Shown here: in pieces, positions 61,945-64,000 of the stretch
How positions within the stretch are numbered: position 1 is the first letter of the stretch
Layout of the letters: every line of letters begins with the position of its first letter
Source of the DNA: Salmonirosea aquatica
GTDB taxonomy: Bacteria; Bacteroidota; Bacteroidia; Cytophagales; Spirosomataceae
Assembly (NCBI RefSeq): GCF_009296315.1
Contig: NZ_WHLY01000002.1
Coordinates: forward strand, 4,996,501 to 5,060,500
Reading direction: 5' to 3'
DNA length: 64,000 bases
Translations under genes and position numbers: made by a program
Notes under the pieces: model-generated
Seen by the model: the letters and a program-made list of their open reading frames with translations, nothing else
The model's database searches: none
What the model was told of the DNA's origin: nothing

Positions 61945-63267
61945 TCAGGAAGTAGCTTTTGCCACCGTTTCCATCGTGGCTTTTTGCCGTTCGGCTACGT
62001 ACGCCATGGCTTTTGTGACTTTGTTTTTAGCCTGGGGGTAACCTTTTTCAATGGTCATGAGGGTATCGATCAATTGCTCAGAAGATACCCGGTCAATATC
62101 GAAGAGCCATTCGGGCAGGCCAATGTCCCGAAACATCCACCCCTTGCGGCCATGAGCCAGCGGGCGGGCGTGGATAATGGGTACCCCCAGCGCCAGCCCC
62201 ATGATGAGGGAATGGGGCTCCATGCCAAAAATGGTATGCGCCCGGGCATACACCGACATGGCTTCGTCGGCATTCCAGAAGGTATCGCGAAAAACCGTCT
62301 TCTGCTTTACATCGTTATCCAGATGATCGTACAGCAGGGTTTTGCCGTATTTGGTTTCTTTGAGTGCCTCAGGGGCAATAAGTACCTTCAGATCCGTGGT
62401 GCGTACCCAATGCGTGATCATCGCTTTCAGTTTATCCAGACGGAGTCTATCCTCGGCCATTTTTTCGGGCGTCTGGGTAGGGTTGAGCAGGTTTCCCTTG
62501 CCGTCACTGTCCAGGTGCGGGGTATTGGTACGTACCACCACCGTGAGGAATTTCTGGTGATCCAGGCCAGCCTGTTTCAGATAGGCCAGTCCCTTTTCTT
62601 CGTCACGGACATCAATCCCGAAGCAGCCATCCGGCCCGAACTCCATGATCGGAGCACTGAAGCCCATTTCCTTGATGTAATCCAGGGATTCGGTATCGCG
62701 GGTATAGATAAAGGCGGCCCGGCTCAGGACATCGCGGTAGATCAGTTGGGAGGGCGGAGCGAATTTGTCGAACGAATGGCCGTACAGGCCGAAAGGAATC
62801 TTGTTCTCCAGGCAATAGTAAAAAGGTACCAGGTTGGACATGGTGGAGCCCCATTCGTAATTGAACAGACCGTAGTTCATGCTCATGCCGGAGTTATGAA
62901 TGTATACATCGGCTTGCCTGAAGGCTTCCATCACTTCGCTTTTTGCGTCGGAATCTGCTCCCTCGAACCCACCGTTGACGATCTGTACTCTGGGAAAATT
63001 TTTCCGGATCAGTGCCTCGGTGACCGGACGAGGAGCGGCGTGCCACAAGATGAGCCGAGCCTGAGGCAGATACCGTTCCATGATGCGAAGGGTACCTGCC
63101 GAATGCCCAATATCGCCTATGTTATTATCGTTCCAGGAAGAACGGAGCAGAATAGTTGGATCCGATTTGCGGGTGGATACTTCGATTGCCTCTGTTAGGG
63201 AGATGTGGACTATCCCCGGGGCGCTGAGGAGTGTACCTGTTTTTAGAAAATCCCGGCGGCTTTGCAT
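61945..63267 (-). CDS. Tat-exported polysaccharide pyruvyl transferase family protein
   Basis: 440 residues. Twin-arginine signal MQSRRDFLKTGTLLSAPGIV (S-R-R-D-F-L-K), start at 63267. The pyruvyl transferase pattern follows: NDNNIGDIGHSAGTLRIMER (G-D-x-x), ADVYIHNSGMSMNYGLFNYE, GLYGHSFDKF, MEFGPDGCFGIDV, TLLYDHLDN and MEPHSLIMGLALGVP (family end motif H-S-L-I/x-x-x-L-A-x-G-V-P). It may ketalise sugars on envelope glycans, although a Tat-borne member is unusual. A longer start at 63324 would put the Tat motif inside, so it is rejected. The HEAT-like gene follows upstream in transcription order. Confidence 0.85.
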   Translation of the reverse strand: MQSRRDFLKTGTLLSAPGIVHISLTEAIEVSTRKSDPTILLRSSWNDNNIGDIGHSAGTLRIMERYLPQARLILWHAAPRPVTEALIRKNFPRVQIVNGGFEGADSDAKSEVMEAFRQADVYIHNSGMSMNYGLFNYEWGSTMSNLVPFYYCLENKIPFGLYGHSFDKFAPPSQLIYRDVLSRAAFIYTRDTESLDYIKEMGFSAPIMEFGPDGCFGIDVRDEEKGLAYLKQAGLDHQKFLTVVVRTNTPHLDSDGKGNLLNPTQTPEKMAEDRLRLDKLKAMITHWVRTTDLKVLIAPEALKETKYGKTLLYDHLDNDVKQKTVFRDTFWNADEAMSVYARAHTIFGMEPHSLIMGLALGVPIIHARPLAHGRKGWMFRDIGLPEWLFDIDRVSSEQLIDTLMTIEKGYPQAKNKVTKAMAYVAERQKATMETVAKATS

Positions 63268-63298
63268 AGGGTGAATAAGGTTTGGTAAGGTACCTGGG

Positions 63299-64000
63299 TT
63301 ATTTGTTTCCGGACAAAAAATCATCCGCCGCCTTCCGCACGAAGGTACTTTCGCTATTTTGCAGTTGCCGCGCTGTGTGAAGTACCTGGTCGGAGTGGGT
63401 AGGTGCGGCCTGAAGTACCTGGAGAATCTTCACCGCCAGCCACCCCTGCTGAGCATCCAGGTCGCGGGCCAGGGCGTCGTACAGAACGGGTTCGAAGTGC
63501 TGCAGGGACTTTAAAGCGGGAAGAATTTCTATTTTTTCATTGATCACGGACTCTTGGTAAATGGGTGCCAGCTGCGCCTGAAACCAGGCGTCGTTGAGGT
63601 CGGTGGCGGCCAGGGCTTTGAGAGCCGCATGGCGGTAGGAGGGGGCATCGCGGGCTATGAGCCCTTCCAGCACCAGCTTCTGGATGGGCCGGGTGACCTT
63701 TAATTCACCTTGCCGGCTGGCTTCCAGCAAAAATAGGGGGTACTTTTTGTCATGGCTGCTGAGTAAGGCATTCATCAGGTCGGTCTCGTTGAGGTACCGG
63801 ATCGTGAGCGGCACGAGCTGCTCCTTTTCACCTACGTGCACCAGGTGCCAGAGCGTATGGGTGGTGTACACAGCATCGGCAACGGCCTCGGCCGCAATTT
63901 CCTTCCGGGTAGCGCCCGACACGCCGTCTACGCCCGCGGGCGTGTCGGTGGTGAGGTCGGCCAGGGCGTATTCCCGCAGGCTGGACCAATCGTTGCTCAG
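63299..64000 (-). CDS. C-terminal part of FMN-binding/HEAT-like protein (partial)
   Basis: 233 codons visible; the frame runs off the right edge. It begins (as seen) LREYALADLTTDTPAGVDGV and SGATRKEIAAEAVADAVYTT. The D-G-V-S-G-A-T block resembles the flavin-threonine motif of FMN-binding domains (NqrC/RnfG type, with SGAT). The following LWHLVHVGEKEQLVPLTIRY and repeated short helices (FLLEASRQGELKVTRPIQKL) suggest HEAT-like repeats. N-terminus not visible. Probably periplasmic or membrane-associated by analogy. Domain reading is tentative. It may share transcription with the pyruvyl transferase gene. Confidence 0.6.
   Translation of the reverse strand: MSNDWSSLREYALADLTTDTPAGVDGVSGATRKEIAAEAVADAVYTTHTLWHLVHVGEKEQLVPLTIRYLNETDLMNALLSSHDKKYPLFLLEASRQGELKVTRPIQKLVLEGLIARDAPSYRHAALKALAATDLNDAWFQAQLAPIYQESVINEKIEILPALKSLQHFEPVLYDALARDLDAQQGWLAVKILQVLQAAPTHSDQVLHTARQLQNSESTFVRKAADDFLSGNK

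Noticed and set aside
61984-63198. 404-codon plus-strand frame
   Set aside because: Complete shadow of the pyruvyl transferase, with reversed composition and no domain.
1-64000. CRISPR array, tRNA or rRNA genes, replication origin, prophage
   Set aside because: No regularly spaced repeats, no tRNA cloverleaf or CCA-type ends noticed by eye, no DnaA-box cluster and no phage structural genes. A covariance search could still find a small RNA.

Overview
The window looks like a chromosomal segment of a Cytophagales bacterium (Bacteroidota), probably Spirosomataceae/Dyadobacter-like. This is an inference from protein content: lutABC with lctP, SusD-free sugar hydrolases, two-component-regulator propellers, a non-flagellar CheB/CheR hybrid-kinase cluster, DUF4038 and DUF1080 proteins, and TAnnTTTG-type -7 promoter boxes without strong Shine-Dalgarno sites. 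Most of the DNA is about 50% GC and carries a striking excess of the palindrome GGTACC (about 104 by eye, against roughly 16 expected). AT-rich islands lack it.

Layout. 1-4.5 kb: start of a secreted protein, a DUF433 antitoxin with a wrecked partner, DoxX, an MFS carrier and a DUF808 membrane protein. 4.5-6.4 kb: an AT-rich island between two copies of a hairpin repeat, holding a broken WHH nuclease toxin, an intact SMI1/KNR4 immunity gene and, at its right end, a fragment of a MutS-like gene. 6.4-11.2 kb: PLP decarboxylase, spondin-domain lipoprotein, AraC regulator, RibD-like reductase. 11.5-13.4 kb: second AT-rich island, a three-gene module ending in an XRE-ImmA/IrrE metallopeptidase regulator. 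13.5-18 kb: membrane protein, DUF4038 glycoside hydrolase, DUF4886 esterase-like protein, D-2-hydroxyacid dehydrogenase. 18-24.7 kb: signalling operon (REC-kinase, CHASE3 hybrid kinase, REC, CheR, CheB) with four single-base homopolymer frameshifts.

24.8-33.6 kb: sugar-type MFS carrier, then a lactate module (lctP, lutA, lutB, lutC) and malate synthase. The lut operon is split between lutB and lutC by a pair of inverted structured repeats. 33.7-37.2 kb: gene debris (M28 peptidase tail, a duplicated promoter plus signal peptide driving two unrelated proteins, a dead REP-associated transposase with REP-like copies). 37.2-41.7 kb: AT-rich cassette of two lipoproteins, a small helical protein and an M15 peptidase flanked by an 18-bp direct repeat. 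42-50.9 kb: propeller/barrel fusion protein, methyltransferases, HxlR-SDR-SnoaL divergon, secreted metallopeptidase-like protein, VOC protein, DUF1080 protein.

51-59.5 kb: heparinase II/III lyase and a GH78-type rhamnosidase, interspersed with HigBA, Fic and an AT-rich membrane protein. Copies of the lyase gene's 3' end recur after each block. 59.5-64 kb: EamA exporter, an unknown protein, a broken and an intact Tat-exported polysaccharide pyruvyl transferase, and the C-terminal part of a protein that may bind FMN.

The core theme is sugar-polymer breakdown and lactate/glyoxylate carbon use, with defence, conflict and selfish modules inserted at repeat-marked sites. All family assignments are from reading protein motifs; no searches were run.
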